From: Cudoniella acicularis
Lineage: Eukaryota; Ascomycota; Leotiomycetes; Helotiales; Helotiaceae
Direction: 5' to 3'
Length of the DNA: 64,000 nucleotides
Assembly: GCA_013054445.1 (NCBI GenBank)
Contig: JAAMPI010000028.1
Span: 1 to 64,000 of the forward strand
Part shown: in pieces, positions 49,002 to 60,795 of the stretch
Position numbering within the stretch: the first letter of the stretch is position 1
Layout: the number at the start of each line of letters is the position of its first letter
The notes under the pieces: model-generated
Databases searched by the model: none
Seen by the model: the letters and a program-made list of their open reading frames with translations, nothing else
Told to the model about the DNA's origin: nothing
Program-made: the position numbers and the translations under genes

Positions 49002-50892
49002 ATGTCTTCGCGAATTGAATATCACAAATTCTCTCGCGGCGAGAATTGTACTGAAGAGGGCTGCCGGTCGCGTAAATACTACATTGAAGATGGTAAGAAA
49101 TTCTGCCAACGAGGTCACGAGCAAGCTGTGAGTAACCCTGCCTATTTAAAGTCCAAGTATCTGAGATCTGTAGGGGTTCACACAAACTCAACAAGACGAG
49201 GATGATTGGAATACCCAAGGCAAAAAAAACGCGGAAGAAGCGCGAAAATATTGAACGGGTGCAAAGAGTCTTCAAGGGACGCGACGCGACTGAGTTGTAT
49301 TTGGAATGCTGCCAGTTAATTCTCTGGAAGCAGTGTCACTGGCTGGTCAATTCGAAGGGGTTCCCTCCCGAGCTGGAGATAGTTGTGAAAGACTTGTGGA
49401 GTTTGAGAGTCAGCGCACTTCTGAAATCGATCGGGAACAAGAATCTATTCGGCTCTGAGACTGCCACGACGATGTTCAGCTCCGCAAGCGAAGCAGAAAA
49501 TACGGATACCGAAGGGACTAGCACAAGAAGTTTTTCATCTAGAAGAAGCAGAAAAAAGTGCTGTCGACGACGAGAAACCTCCCAGGTTGATAGAGACTCT
49601 GGGATTGTGCTATTTGGGGACATTGCTTTTAAGATTGCCAAGCAGCATCGGAGAATTTTATCAATGGACAACAAAGGGGGAAATGATATATACCCGGGCA
49701 GTAAGTATAATTTTCTTCGAAAGCTCCGGTCCACTTCACATTACGATATTATTTACTAATAATAATTAGATACAAGGGATACCACAGGAAATGCGGAATC
49801 GACTGCCTGCCCATTATCATTCAGCGCTAGAAATTAAGACTCCTTTGAGAGGGACTATTCTTCATGGTGCCGTACGAGAGTTAGTAGAATACTTCAGTAT
49901 CCGATTTGAGATGGTTTTCCCTCCGTTGAACTTTCCACTGGCTCTCTTCAAACAGGTCAGAGATCTCGGGCTACCAAGTAAGTTTTGTCAAAGTGGTCTC
50001 TAATCAACGAGCTTGCTAAGAGTTGCCAGTCGAAATTTATCCCGCTGTTCAGCGTATATCAAAGATACTGGATCTCGATTTGTCGTATCCTGTTCCGTAC
50101 CAAAGAACTTCCAAAATTCTTCTATATCCCGAAGTCTTGATAATGTGTATGATTGTTATTGCGGTTAAACTCAGTCATCCATTTGATGATATATGTCGCT
50201 CACCTGAGAATGATTCTGATCCAACTAATCTTAAGATCGACTGGGTAAAGTGGCGTCAGGTTATGATTGAGCGACCTTCGAGACGATTAGAAAGGGGCGA
50301 AGAAATAGAGGTTACGGATGCAGATGTGTTGGGCATGAGCGGAGGGCAGATGGACGATTATCTTGATTGGTATCAAAGGACCTGGACAGACGATCGAGAA
50401 CCGAAAAGTATGTACTGTTTCTCCAGAAATATAATTATGCTAACAATTTCTAGTGGCTGAGAAAGGACTTTCATTCTTTCCCCTACCAGAACTGAGGCCT
50501 CGAGCGGTGGAAAGTTCTGATCAAGAGCAGACTGTGGATCTTCTCAAGAAAGTCCAGCAAGACCTTGTGTTACAGAGGCCCATAAGTATCGAAGACGACG
50601 ATACTGAAGATGTGAAACGACCTGGGGAGCTTTACAAACGTTACAGAGTTGTTGATGATCTCCCCGAGAATGCCAAAGTATTCTATGATCGAGCAGGTAA
50701 AAATACACTTCTCTAAGCCTTGTTGTATAGAAAGCTGACCATAACCTAGCTCGAAATGCCGGAATTAGTCTGAAAATGCTCGTTTGGGGAGTGTTCAAAC
50801 TGGAGGTTCGACTAGGAAATTGGAACACTTCGGAGAGAAGAAAAGTCCGGATTGGTGGTGAACAAGATGGGGATTCTTCCGCCGAAGAATAG
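49002..50892 (+). CDS. RRN7: RNA polymerase I core factor Rrn7 (frame broken by two indels)
   Basis: TFIIB-like subunit of the Pol I core factor that recruits polymerase to the rDNA promoter. Exons 49002-49127, 49174-49700, 49770-49977, 50030-50407, 50454-50696 and 50750-50892. An N-terminal zinc ribbon (CTEEGC, then FCQRGHEQA) is followed by cyclin-like folds (LYLECCQLILWKQCHWLV; LIETLGLCYLGTLLLRLP; AHYHSALEIKTPLRG). Two +1 frame changes lie in exon 2: at an A8 run (49232-49239, between NTQGK and KTRKKRE) and between 49500 and 49560, most simply at an A6 run near 49551-49556. Removing two bases makes the coding length 1623 nt, exactly 541 codons. Introns are 46-69 nt and all other junctions close. 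As the gene should be essential, the indels are probably consensus errors. Confidence 0.9.
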
Positions 50893-51440
50893 GGGGGGGG
50901 AAAGAGTAAAGAGGGCAGCTCAAGGACTTGATGTTTTTGGCAGTTTTCAGGGAGGTGTTAGAGCATGAAAGTACCCAAAACCTCGATAATAGAAAAATGA
51001 AGTTATAGCAGAAAACAGTAATTGGAAGTGGAGAGCTCTAATGCAGCCTCTTCCATGCAACTCTAACAAGTGTTTCGAGGCGATGACGAAGTGATCACTT
51101 CGGGAGACTCCAGAATCGAAAGCTCACGTGCACTGCAAAATACTTAGGAATTCCATTTAGGACGGGGTTGAGGTACAAATATTGCGGTGAGGACACACGC
51201 AGAATTTTAAAGAACCGATTTTAAATTATCTAAACTTAAAAAAAATTCCTTAATGTCAAGACTATCAATAGCAACATAGCTTTACCTAGGTGCAATTGAG
51301 GTAGTCGGGTGGGTGAGGGAAAGCGCGCACGGACCCATCTCGCTAAAATCCAGCCCTCAACATCGGCCGCACAGTTAGTTTTGAACTTCGATTTTGAAAT
51401 TGTCTCGACGACATCAAATTACGACGTAGACACCGCAATC
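50893..51440. promoter_or_regulatory. Promoter and leader of ubiquitin-L40
   Basis: 548 bp between RRN7 and the ubiquitin-L40 start. The distal part is A+T-rich and the part nearest the gene (51300-51440) is G+C-richer. No gene seen. The last base before the first intron (51441) is the A of the start codon. Confidence 0.55.
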
Positions 51441-52130
<690 letters not shown>

Positions 52131-53134
52131 AAGGATCGCTTTTCTGGCGTTTGGGCGGGATTGCGAGACGGAAGTGAACAATACTTGATGGTTTCTTTGC
52201 ATGGCTGGCTGTATTTTTCACAATAACATGAGGCAAAGCAATGGGACAATGATCAAGAAACGAAATGGGCCTTACTTGTGATGTGCGCGGGAGAAACTTC
52301 GACGCCAAAAGGAGAATATGGCAGGGTCTCCCGAGAATTCACCCATCCGCTACCTCGAATGCACTTCTCATTTGTCTTGAAGGAACCGTAATGCCAGGCT
52401 AGAAGTGACCATCAGTGGTTTTCGATGATATTTGCAGGGCTTTGCCGCAAAAGTTACTGTGGTACTTTTCCATGGATGCTGTGCATAAACCTATTCATTA
52501 CTCAACCCACATCCCAAGTATCCCAGTTAAAAGGCGATAATCTCTCACTTCATACGTTCATTTTTGAAGCCCGAGCTATTTCTTCATGTGGAATGAGGTC
52601 ATCAGTGCTCTTTTCATCTTGCTGAGAGTGGGAGTATCTCGTAAGCCGGTACTCACTTCACTCTTTTAGTTACCTCTTTCCTGTTTTCCCGCTCGCACGC
52701 GTGGTTCGGAAGCATTTTGTTAGCTTTCTGCAATTAAGAAAGGTTGCATGTGGATCCACTCTCTTAGCAAGCAGAGAGGAATGAAAGGCATACCAGGAAG
52801 ATCCAAAGCATTCAGAGAAAGCATGTAGGAGCTTCTTGGGTGCAGCTAGTAGATGTGGAATATTCAAATGCTAAAGATTCAAATATCTGAGAGATATGAT
52901 AGGAATAAGAGCTTTCCCCCATCCTCATAGAATATCATCAAACCAAATGCTGTGAAATTTTACTCTTCTAAAAAAAAATAAAGCTTCCAAGGTCAACTGG
53001 ATTTGGGCAGGCTCGGGCGGTGAAAGGCGGCAGTACTTCACAGTCCGTAGCAAGGGTCCGCACCCGAACGCATTCGCAAGCTGTCCACCTGGAACGACAC
53101 AACAGAACCAGCGATTTTCTGCGTCCGCAATAAG
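52131..53134. other. Intergenic, no gene recognised
   Basis: About 1 kb with the 3' region of ubiquitin-L40 and the promoter of the Yip1-domain gene. Frames at 52425-52867 are short and unlike any family. Confidence 0.5.
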
Positions 53135-54108
53135 ATGTCTGGAGCCGGATATGACGTGGTGGTGGATGTCGATGAAGAGGTGTGTTTTTATTTCTCTGCG
53201 CTGATCAGCCGACCTTGTCTGTATTCTTAGCTAATTTAAATTACAGGGAGATCTTGGACATACAGACCTACAAGAGGACCTCGAATTCCACTCTTCCAAC
53301 TTCAATACAGAGCAGTCTTCAGGTGCGCGCAAGCTCCCAGGAGGATCTTCTGGCCTACCAGCTCCTGCGACTGCGAGCAGCTCCTCAAGTAAACGGTTCC
53401 TTTGGACAATTTCATTCTACGCACAATTCTTCGACGTTGACACTAGTTCGGTTTTATCTAGATGCTGGGCAGCATTATATCCAAGAGCGAACTTCCTAGA
53501 TGTTTTAGAAGGAAACCCTGATCTTTACGGGCCTGTGTGGATTGCGACTACGGTTGTGTTTATTCTGTTTCTGGGCGGAACAATCAACAAATACCTGGCT
53601 GAAAAACACGACCAGCATTTTGTCTACGATTTCACTTTACTGAGTGGTACGTTTACACAGCATCTAGGCTTAGAATTCAGCTAATTCAATAGGTGCTGCC
53701 GGCCTCATCTACGGTTACACCCTAGTTATTCCAATTATCTTATTCCTCGCTTTGAAATATTTTGGCAGCGAATCTGCCAACCTCCTCGAATGCTGGGCCT
53801 TATACGGCTATTCCAATCTTATCTGGATCCCAGTTGCACTCATCTCTTGGTCCCCAATTGTGGTTCTAAATTACGTCTTCGTCGCAGTAGGATTTGGTAT
53901 TAGCGTGGCTTTTCTGTTGAGGAATCTATACCCGGTTTTGAGTGCAACCGACAAGCAAACCAGCAAAGCTTTGCTGATACTGGTCGTCTGTCTTCATGCA
54001 GGATTGGCAATTGCTATAAAAATCCTCTTCTTCGCGTTTGGAAGCCCGGCTGAGAAGAAACCTGAGAATGAACCTCCCGCCGACCCTGCGAAGTCTCTGA
54101 TGTTGTGA
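53135..54108 (+). CDS. Yip1-domain membrane protein (YIPF1/Yip5-like)
   Basis: Golgi/ER multi-pass protein of the Yip1 family, which binds Rab GTPases and helps vesicle traffic. Exons 53135-53179, 53247-53646 and 53693-54108, 286 aa. Residues 1-65 are acidic and disordered. The family start FLWTISFYAQFFDVDT follows, then about five hydrophobic segments (VWIATTVVFILFLGGTI; AAGLIYGYTLVIPIILFLAL; LIWIPVALISW; VVLNYVFVAVGFGISVAFLL; LILVVCLHAGLAIAIKILFF). The class is closest to YIPF1/YIPF2 and yeast Yip5 by the WT-x-x-YxxxFDVDT start. ATG at 53135, short first exon. Confidence 0.87.
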
Positions 54109-54266
54109 GCGAAGGAATATTATTGCCTTATGGGGATCGGGAGCTGAGGAGGGTGTAGGTTTAAGGTTGTTTTGACATTGGGAGGAGTTCGGATCTGCAT
54201 AAATATTTAAGCCTCGCGGGGCACACTGTATTGTATATCGTGAAAGGACGAAAACTATTACCACAC

Positions 54267-54911
54267 TCACAAGTCCTGTTGACAATTCTTACAATCTATC
54301 CATATCCTGAGTACCTCCTCCCTCATCTTCCACCAACCTTTTCTCCCCCCCCGATTCTCCCAATCCATCCAACTTCCCGGATATTCCCCCACCTTAGTCC
54401 ACCCCGCCATCTTTGCCAGCTCAGCGGCAGCCCGACTCCTCACTCCCGCCTTGCAATAAAACACTAACTCCTTATTCTTCTCCGGCCTCTCGAAACCAAA
54501 GCGGTCCTCAAACTCCTCTTCAGTGATGAAAAAGCTATCCGGCTGCGAGGTGACGGGAATGTTTATCGAGCCAGGAATTTTGCCGGTGGTTTCTAGCTCG
54601 GACGGCTCGCGGGTGTCGATTAGAATGCGCTCGGGATCGGGAGAGGAGGAGAATTTCTGTATCTATAGGATTACATTAGATTTGAGAGAAATTCAAGAGG
54701 GTGAAGCGGGAAGTACGTCTTCGAAAAGATAGATTTTGCTTGCTGCAGGTGCGGTACTTGGGGGTTCTTGGGAGTAGAATTTTAAATGCGATTTTGGAAT
54801 GGAGACGGGACACGCAGCTGTGGGCAAGCTTCGGAATTGACGCGCAGGCCTTGCGACTGATGACCGCGAGGCCCGAAGGAGCAGGGAGGCTGCGAGGCGT
54901 GGTGCGGACAT
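54267..54911 (-). CDS. Mitochondrial single-domain rhodanese (Rdl-like)
   Basis: Sulfurtransferase-fold protein of 196 aa from exons 54911-54717 and 54662-54267 (54-nt phase-0 intron). The first 30 residues are Arg/Ala/Ser-rich without acids, a mitochondrial presequence. The rhodanese domain shows ILIDTREPSEL and the active loop CKAGVRSR with Cys135. After GSWMDWEN the frame enters an odd basic, Trp-rich tail right at a G8 run (C8 on the plus strand, 54345-54352). One base fewer there would end the protein after about nine more residues, as in relatives, so the listed C-terminus may be an indel artefact. Convergent with the Yip1 gene. Confidence 0.83.
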
Positions 54912-55500
54912 GTTGTGTTTGGTTGTTTTGGTGTTGTGGTTATGTAAAGGGTGTCTTTATCTCAAGTGGAGCTTTCCCCGGATTTCGTGATCCCTGCTAT
55001 TAACGTTGTCGAGCCCGCCGAAGGAGCTGTTAAAGTACTATTGACAAAGAAAAACAAGGGTGTCTTTTTTTTTGTTCGAGAAAAAGAAAGTTTCAAGCAG
55101 CTTACTTTGGTATTTAATATCCATATTTTTATAGTAATAAATACTCATTTGCACAATCGCATGGGATGTTACTCAGTTAGACTTTTGCTGAGCACCGGTT
55201 TACACAACAGGAGCAAACTCACTTTGAGTCATTGAGCAGAAAGTTAAGAGAGTATATTTCCTAGAGCGAAACAACATTATCTACTGAAATTTTTTTGAGT
55301 AGCCTTCAATAATCAGAAAGTCAGACCAAGTACCATGATAATTATTCATACCAGCTATAGTACCGATAGAGTAAGTCCGACGGCTCTCGAACCTCATTTA
55401 AACCATTCCCCCTATTTTTCACTTACTCCGGCTTTTGCAACACTAGCTAAAGTCCGACAACCGAGCCGTTCATGAACAATTGTGCTATGTTCTTGAGAAC

Positions 55501-57126
55501 ATGACCTTTGAATTCATCAATAATGCTGCTATCGATCGAAGCGTGAGAAAGCAAATCCGCAGCCATGTAGCAAAAGGACGAAATATTGGGAAGACTTTAC
55601 CATCGAGAAGGAGGCAGCCCAAAGTCAAAACTACAGTGTCTATCTGGAATCCGCGAACCGCAAAAGATGCACCAGAACCAAGAAGTGGGGAAGGAGCAAT
55701 TCCTACAATTGAAAGGCAGATTGGGGACGGGCTATCCGTTCTCTCCCTTCCGGTTGAGTTGACATCTGCTACATCTAGGAATCTTGCCAAAACTCGTATG
55801 GACCCCATTTCCAAGTTTGGTCCATGTTCACATAGTACAACTTTCACTAACTGTTCTAGTCTTTACATTTCTCAACGGATCTCTCCACTCACCAGAGTTG
55901 AGTAATGCAATTGATTTTGCTGGGGCAGCTGGGATATGGGTCGAGTACATATTCTTGGATGAAGCCTGTATGACCTTGTCGTCCCTCAAATTCTTTCTTT
56001 TAGGCTCTGCTAATATTACGTAGACTTCCATTGCACCGTTGCAATGTGTGTCATAGCCGTCAATGCGCTCCGTATTGAGAAAGCAGATTCCGTAGAGGCA
56101 ATGCATCACATGTCTGACACATTTCGTCTAGTCAATCAAAAATTGTCCGGCAAAGAAGCACTTTCTGATACTACCATGGCGGTGATAGTTGCCTTGAGTC
56201 ATTATGAACGTGTTCGAGGCCGGCATTGTCAAGGCATGGTTCACTTCGAAGGGTTGCACCGGATAGTCGAACTGCGAGGTGGAATCCTTCGACTCGTGAA
56301 TTATAAAGCAGCTCTAGCACAAAAGATATTCAGGTGAGGAATTTCAATGCTGGCTCTATTCAAATTAATCAATCATTGTTAACCCAAATATAGGGCTGAT
56401 CTTGAGTTTGCTCTTTTTTCGGGCTCTGCAACGCGATTCAGCGTCAAGGACGTACCTGGCAGTGCCACCATTTCCTGGCTTCGCAGCAGATTCAAACAGG
56501 ACCAAAAAGGTCAAGTTTATGATTCGAAGTTTTTCAATCTACTCAGTCCAGACCTTAAAGAGGTCCTAATTGACATCATGGGTCTTGCCTGGCAACTCAA
56601 TGGGCACGGAACAAAGTTGGATGGGTACACATACCATGACATTCTCATTCTGATCGGATACCGTCTTCTTTACATAGGTTCTCTCGGTGACCCACGACCT
56701 AGCAATCGATTAGAGAACGCACTTCATTTGGGATTGTTGGCGTTCTTCACAACCCTTTTGCTCGGATTTGGTCGCGAATTCCCAGAATTCCCCCTTCTCT
56801 CCAAGTTAACTCGCTCCGCTGCCCAAGGGCACCTTGAGGAATATTACCAAAACCAAGATTTTTTTCTTTGGGCACTGTTCATGGGAAGGATTTCGACACT
56901 AGGGCAACCTGATGACCGGTGGTTGATTTTGAGGATAACGGAGACATGTCTGGGACTGGGCCTTCATACCTGGGAAAATACATGTCGAACACTTTCCAAA
57001 TTTCCATGGATCAATTCTCTCCACGACAAGGCAGGTGAAGCGCTTTGGAATAGATTAAGAGAATCCGACAATTTCCCCGCTGGAATCCAGGACGATATTT
57101 TAATTCCAAGGACCGATTTTCGCTAA
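55501..57126 (+). CDS. Fungal transcription-factor-like protein without zinc cluster
   Basis: A 481-aa protein from exons 55501-55795, 55860-55967, 56024-56333 and 56394-57126; phases close at all three introns. The start MTFEFINN and the following RKQIRSHVAKGRN belong to the large ascomycete group with a F-x-F...R-x-x-x-RSHV leader and a fungal-specific transcription-factor-like helical body (FHCTVAMCVIAVNALR; ALSHYERVRGRHCQGMVHFEGLHRIVELRGGI). No Zn2Cys6 cluster or other DNA-binding motif is present. These proteins are usually annotated as transcription factors by the body domain only; DNA binding is unproven. An apparent start at 55480 is a TTG. Confidence 0.8.
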
Positions 57127-57323
57127 TAACACTGAATGAAATTTTCCATCTAAACTCAAAATACAAATGAAATCCTATTTAAGAGATCAAAGTCTAAGTT
57201 AAGCACCATTCCCCTGGATACCAAGGGCGTCAAGACCACAATTTCTTGCACATGGAATAGTCTTCAGAGAACTTGAAGTGAGAGTGGCGATGCTGGATAT
57301 GCCAGCTGTTCCTGATGCTGACA

Positions 57324-58449
57324 CTACAATATCTTCTTCACGTAACCTGGCTCGACAGACTCCAGCTCCTTGACAAGACCGTACCAAATACGCTTCTGTG
57401 CCTGTTGGCCATCCTCATCGGTGATCCAGCTTGGCACCTGATTTCTAAGACCGTTGTCAGCATCTTTGCACTATCACTAGTCGCCGGAAACTTGCACTTA
57501 CTCTTTCATCTCGCAAGCACTTGTATAGCATCCATGACTCTCTTTTTCTGCGACTGCGGCATACAGGATTGTCCGACTACCCATCTCCACAGTTCTTCTA
57601 AGCATCATGTTCGCCCCAGCCAGTAACATCCGTAAGTGGAATGGTCCGTGACGACTGAGCTTGGTCTTGCAGAGTCCAGGGTTAACGCAATTTACAACGA
57701 CTCCTGTTCGAGACACTGGAGCCAGGGCTGCTAATTGGCGGACCGCGAAAACCTGCATGAGCTTGGAAAGTTGGTATCTACCCAGGAAAAGCCGTCAGCG
57801 TGGAACCCATATATATCATACCCTTATGATGAATAAGGCAGTATTCGATTTCTTACCTGTCCGTCATGTCCTTCGTATTCATCTTCACGAACGGATCGTC
57901 CTTCACGTTGTCAAATTGAGCCTTCGCAGTGAAACCAACCTCGCTCATCACAATAACGAGATGAGGCAGAATCCCAAATCGCTGCGCGCTCTCCGCCATC
58001 TTCGGGAGGAGCAAAACGGCCAGAAGCAGCGTCCCAAGCACATTGACCGTGATGCTGGACTCGTGGCCCTCGGCCATCGCCCACGTAAGGAGCGCAATCC
58101 CCGCGTTCTCAACCAGGGCATCGATGCGGTCCAACTTGTCATTTACTTTCTTTGCAAAGACCTTCACGGAGTCGAAGTTCGCCAAGTCGAGGGTCCAAAC
58201 CTCCACGACCCCACGAATGTTTGTTGCAGCCTCGATCTCGGCTTTAGCTGTTTCCCCAGCAGTGGTGTTTCGCACGGCGATGATGACTTTGGCAGCTTTG
58301 AGGCCGACGAGGTGTTTGGCTGTCTCGAAACTTAGGCCAGTATTCGCACCTGTCACAATGTAGGTGCCACCCGAGCAGGTCTTGGTTGTGGCGAGGAGGG
58401 GAAGGTTGAGTCGTTGCTCGGCGAGAAACTCGCGGAATGGGAGAGCCAT
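57324..58449 (-). CDS. Short-chain dehydrogenase/reductase (retinol-dehydrogenase-like)
   Basis: NAD(P)-dependent oxidoreductase of the classical SDR type, 329 aa, exons 58449-57857, 57777-57502 and 57444-57324. The cofactor motif reads TGANTGLS (residues 33-40), with Ser where the last Gly is usual (AGT codon, one step from GGT). The NNAG motif is ENAG; a catalytic Ser is in VIVMSEVG, and YQLSK supplies Tyr199 and Lys203. The last intron must use the acceptor TCTTAG rather than the downstream ATCAG so that NQVPSWITDEDG is in frame. The C-terminal part is normal for fungal members. Substrate unknown. The Ser and ENAG changes may lower activity. Convergent with the transcription-factor-like gene, 197 bp apart. 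Confidence 0.85.
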
Positions 58450-59477
58450 GATAGCTGGCCCTGTGAGAGTCTTGTTTGGATATAAGGAGAATAAAAGAAG
58501 ATCCAAAGGCTAGATTCCACTGCAGTGAGTGTTTGAAATGATGCCACATCCAAGTCTTGCTTCAGCACAGGTGGGGAGCGCAGCATCTTTATATCTCTGA
58601 ATAGCAGCTGCTTCGGATAAAGCGGTCTTTATAAGAATAACCAATTGGTAAATCTGAGATAATGCAAGCTAAATTTCCGATGATTCTCTATCCAAGTCCT
58701 CTTGAGACATCGAGAGCTCTATGCTGGTTGGTCGATGTGATCCAGCCAATGAGAGAGTGATTTCCTAATCGGGCCATGATGCGTTAAAGTGGAGATCTAA
58801 TCACGTGTGTCTAACATATTTTATCTAAAGGCAACAGATTTTGCAACTGTTAAACGCTAGGATGTTGCAAGACAGGTTGTCATGGGGATTGTGGGCGCTT
58901 TCCCTGTTTTGGGCTTTTTTATACACAATGAAGCTGAAAAGTGTGTCATGAATTTGAATAAGATGATGAAGCTCCTACGCAAAATCAACAAGTTAGATGT
59001 GTAATGGGAAAATACTCCCTGTAATGCACTTGTATCTTGACAGTATCATGAAAAGTCTTGAAGTGCCGAAGAAGAATAACAATCACCAACGAGCGAATTC
59101 TATTGTATAAAAACTGACTTTTTCAACTCACAAGCCCTCCCCCACTTCCCTTTCGCTGTCCAGATATGCAGGCGATAGTAGAAATGCAACTGTATCAATG
59201 GAATCAATAGATAGGAGTGGAGTAGCAGATTGATGCCTGCCTTCTTCTTCGCTATAAGCACATATTCAACGAAGGCGGATAAACAAAGACCCACAATAAC
59301 AAAAATGTATTATGTTTTGATTCTCGCATGTGATAAACAAGCAAGAGTAGGGGGGAAACCTGGGGAAAATAGTGGCCAAAAAAAAAAGAAATTCTAGCAC
59401 TCCTAAAATAATTGAAAAATTTGACAAAACCTTGGGTCAGACTGCAAAGCACCTTGCAGACCTAGGTCAGGAGAACC

Positions 59478-59524
59478 ACTCTCCATCTCATCTGAGCTAG
59501 CTAGGAACAGATGAGATGGAGAGT
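59478..59524. repeat. Perfect 17-bp inverted repeat (hairpin 1)
   Basis: ACTCTCCATCTCATCTG (59478-59494) is matched exactly by its reverse complement at 59508-59524, with a 13-nt loop that itself contains the palindrome AGCTAGCT. The stem could form in RNA or as a cruciform. Confidence 0.9.
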
Positions 59525-59546
59525 GATTTTCTACTTCCCCGCATTG

Positions 59547-59638
59547 GCAACCTCACCCCCACCTCGTTCATCTCTCTACCCCCTAACTGGCCAAAGTTAG
59601 GGGGGTAGAGAGATAAACGAGGCAGAGATGAGGTCGCC
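59547..59638. repeat. Imperfect ~43-bp inverted repeat (hairpin 2)
   Basis: Left arm 59547-59588 and right arm 59595-59638 form a long stem with only a 6-nt loop. The inner 26 bp (CTCGTTCATCTCTCTACCCC and on to AACT) pair with one mismatch and one extra G; the outer part has several mismatches. It starts 22 bp after hairpin 1. The pair resembles a small fold-back element or a precursor of small RNAs; neither is shown. Confidence 0.85.
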
Positions 59639-60795
59639 TGTTTGTAGTTGCTGGTTACTGCAAGTACACACATGCGGTTCAGTTGGAGAAATTTTGTTTA
59701 TTTGAACTTATGAAGGTACATTCGGTTAAATGGCTATCGTAGTATAGGAAGTGGGGATAAGCTTCAAACCTCCGCGATATTCCCGGAAATTCGCTAGGGA
59801 AAACAAAATCTGGAATTGAACGGCGGACAAAGACTTCACTAGCTGATCTACTAGATCAGATGGGAGGGAATCTGCAATGCATTTTACGCACTAGAAAAGC
59901 TGCCTTCTGAACTCTTGGAACAGTACACGAATGGTGTTTTAATAATTCTTGAGTGTTACTAGCCAATATGTCCTTAAAGGAGCACTTGCACTCGCAACGC
60001 TAGTTCGTTTATGCATATCGGAGAAATATTGACAGACATAGTACATGGTTGTTTGAACTGGACTTTTCAAGAACAAGCGATGAGAGGACAAGCTTGATAA
60101 AGAGGGCGATTAAATTACACTTGCAACGTTTAAATATGACTACAAGATCCAAATAATTTAAAATCAGAATGTAGGATTGAGAATCATCAAAATAAAAATA
60201 GTTACTTGGTTCGCAGTTTCTAGCAGTTGGTGAACAGTTTTGACAGCCACTTGGGGTACTCATTGTAGGATTGCTATTTACAAATGCAGTAGTAAATAAT
60301 ATATTTTCACCTTGAGAAACATACTCTTATAGCTGTCCGATCAACAAAGCAAAGTAGCATTGCTCCTGTGATATATTATCAGCACCATTCCGGTAGGTGT
60401 ATAAAGGGGAGCCTGCAAAAACTCGATCGAATAAGTCCGGGATTGAAAAATATGAAAACCTGGAGGAATAGAAATTGCAGCAAAAAGTAAGCACTACCAC
60501 AACCTAGAACTAAAATGACTATTTCCAGAGAGCGCTACTCGTTGACACTGATTGCCCATACTCCGGTCGAAGAGCTCATTTCGAAGGGAGATTGAAGGAT
60601 TGGAAAGGAGTGAGTTGTGAAGTGAAGTGAAGTGACGTTAGGTGTTGATCAGATGAAAGTGGCTTAGCGAGTTCGGTAGCACTTGAGGATTAACCTTAAT
60701 CCGTAGTCTATGCGCAAACAACGCGACCGCGTCCACCACGGCTTTGCGACCACCAGAAATAATATTCTACATCTTATCTTCGCTCGCAGAACATC

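Larger units (their letters stand above)
58450..60795. other. Intergenic, contains a double hairpin
   Basis: About 2.3 kb with the SDR promoter on the left and the ASK1 promoter on the right. A+T-rich, no gene recognised; minus frames at 59100-59452 are short and hydrophobic without family resemblance. The two adjoining inverted repeats at 59478-59638 are listed separately. Confidence 0.5.
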
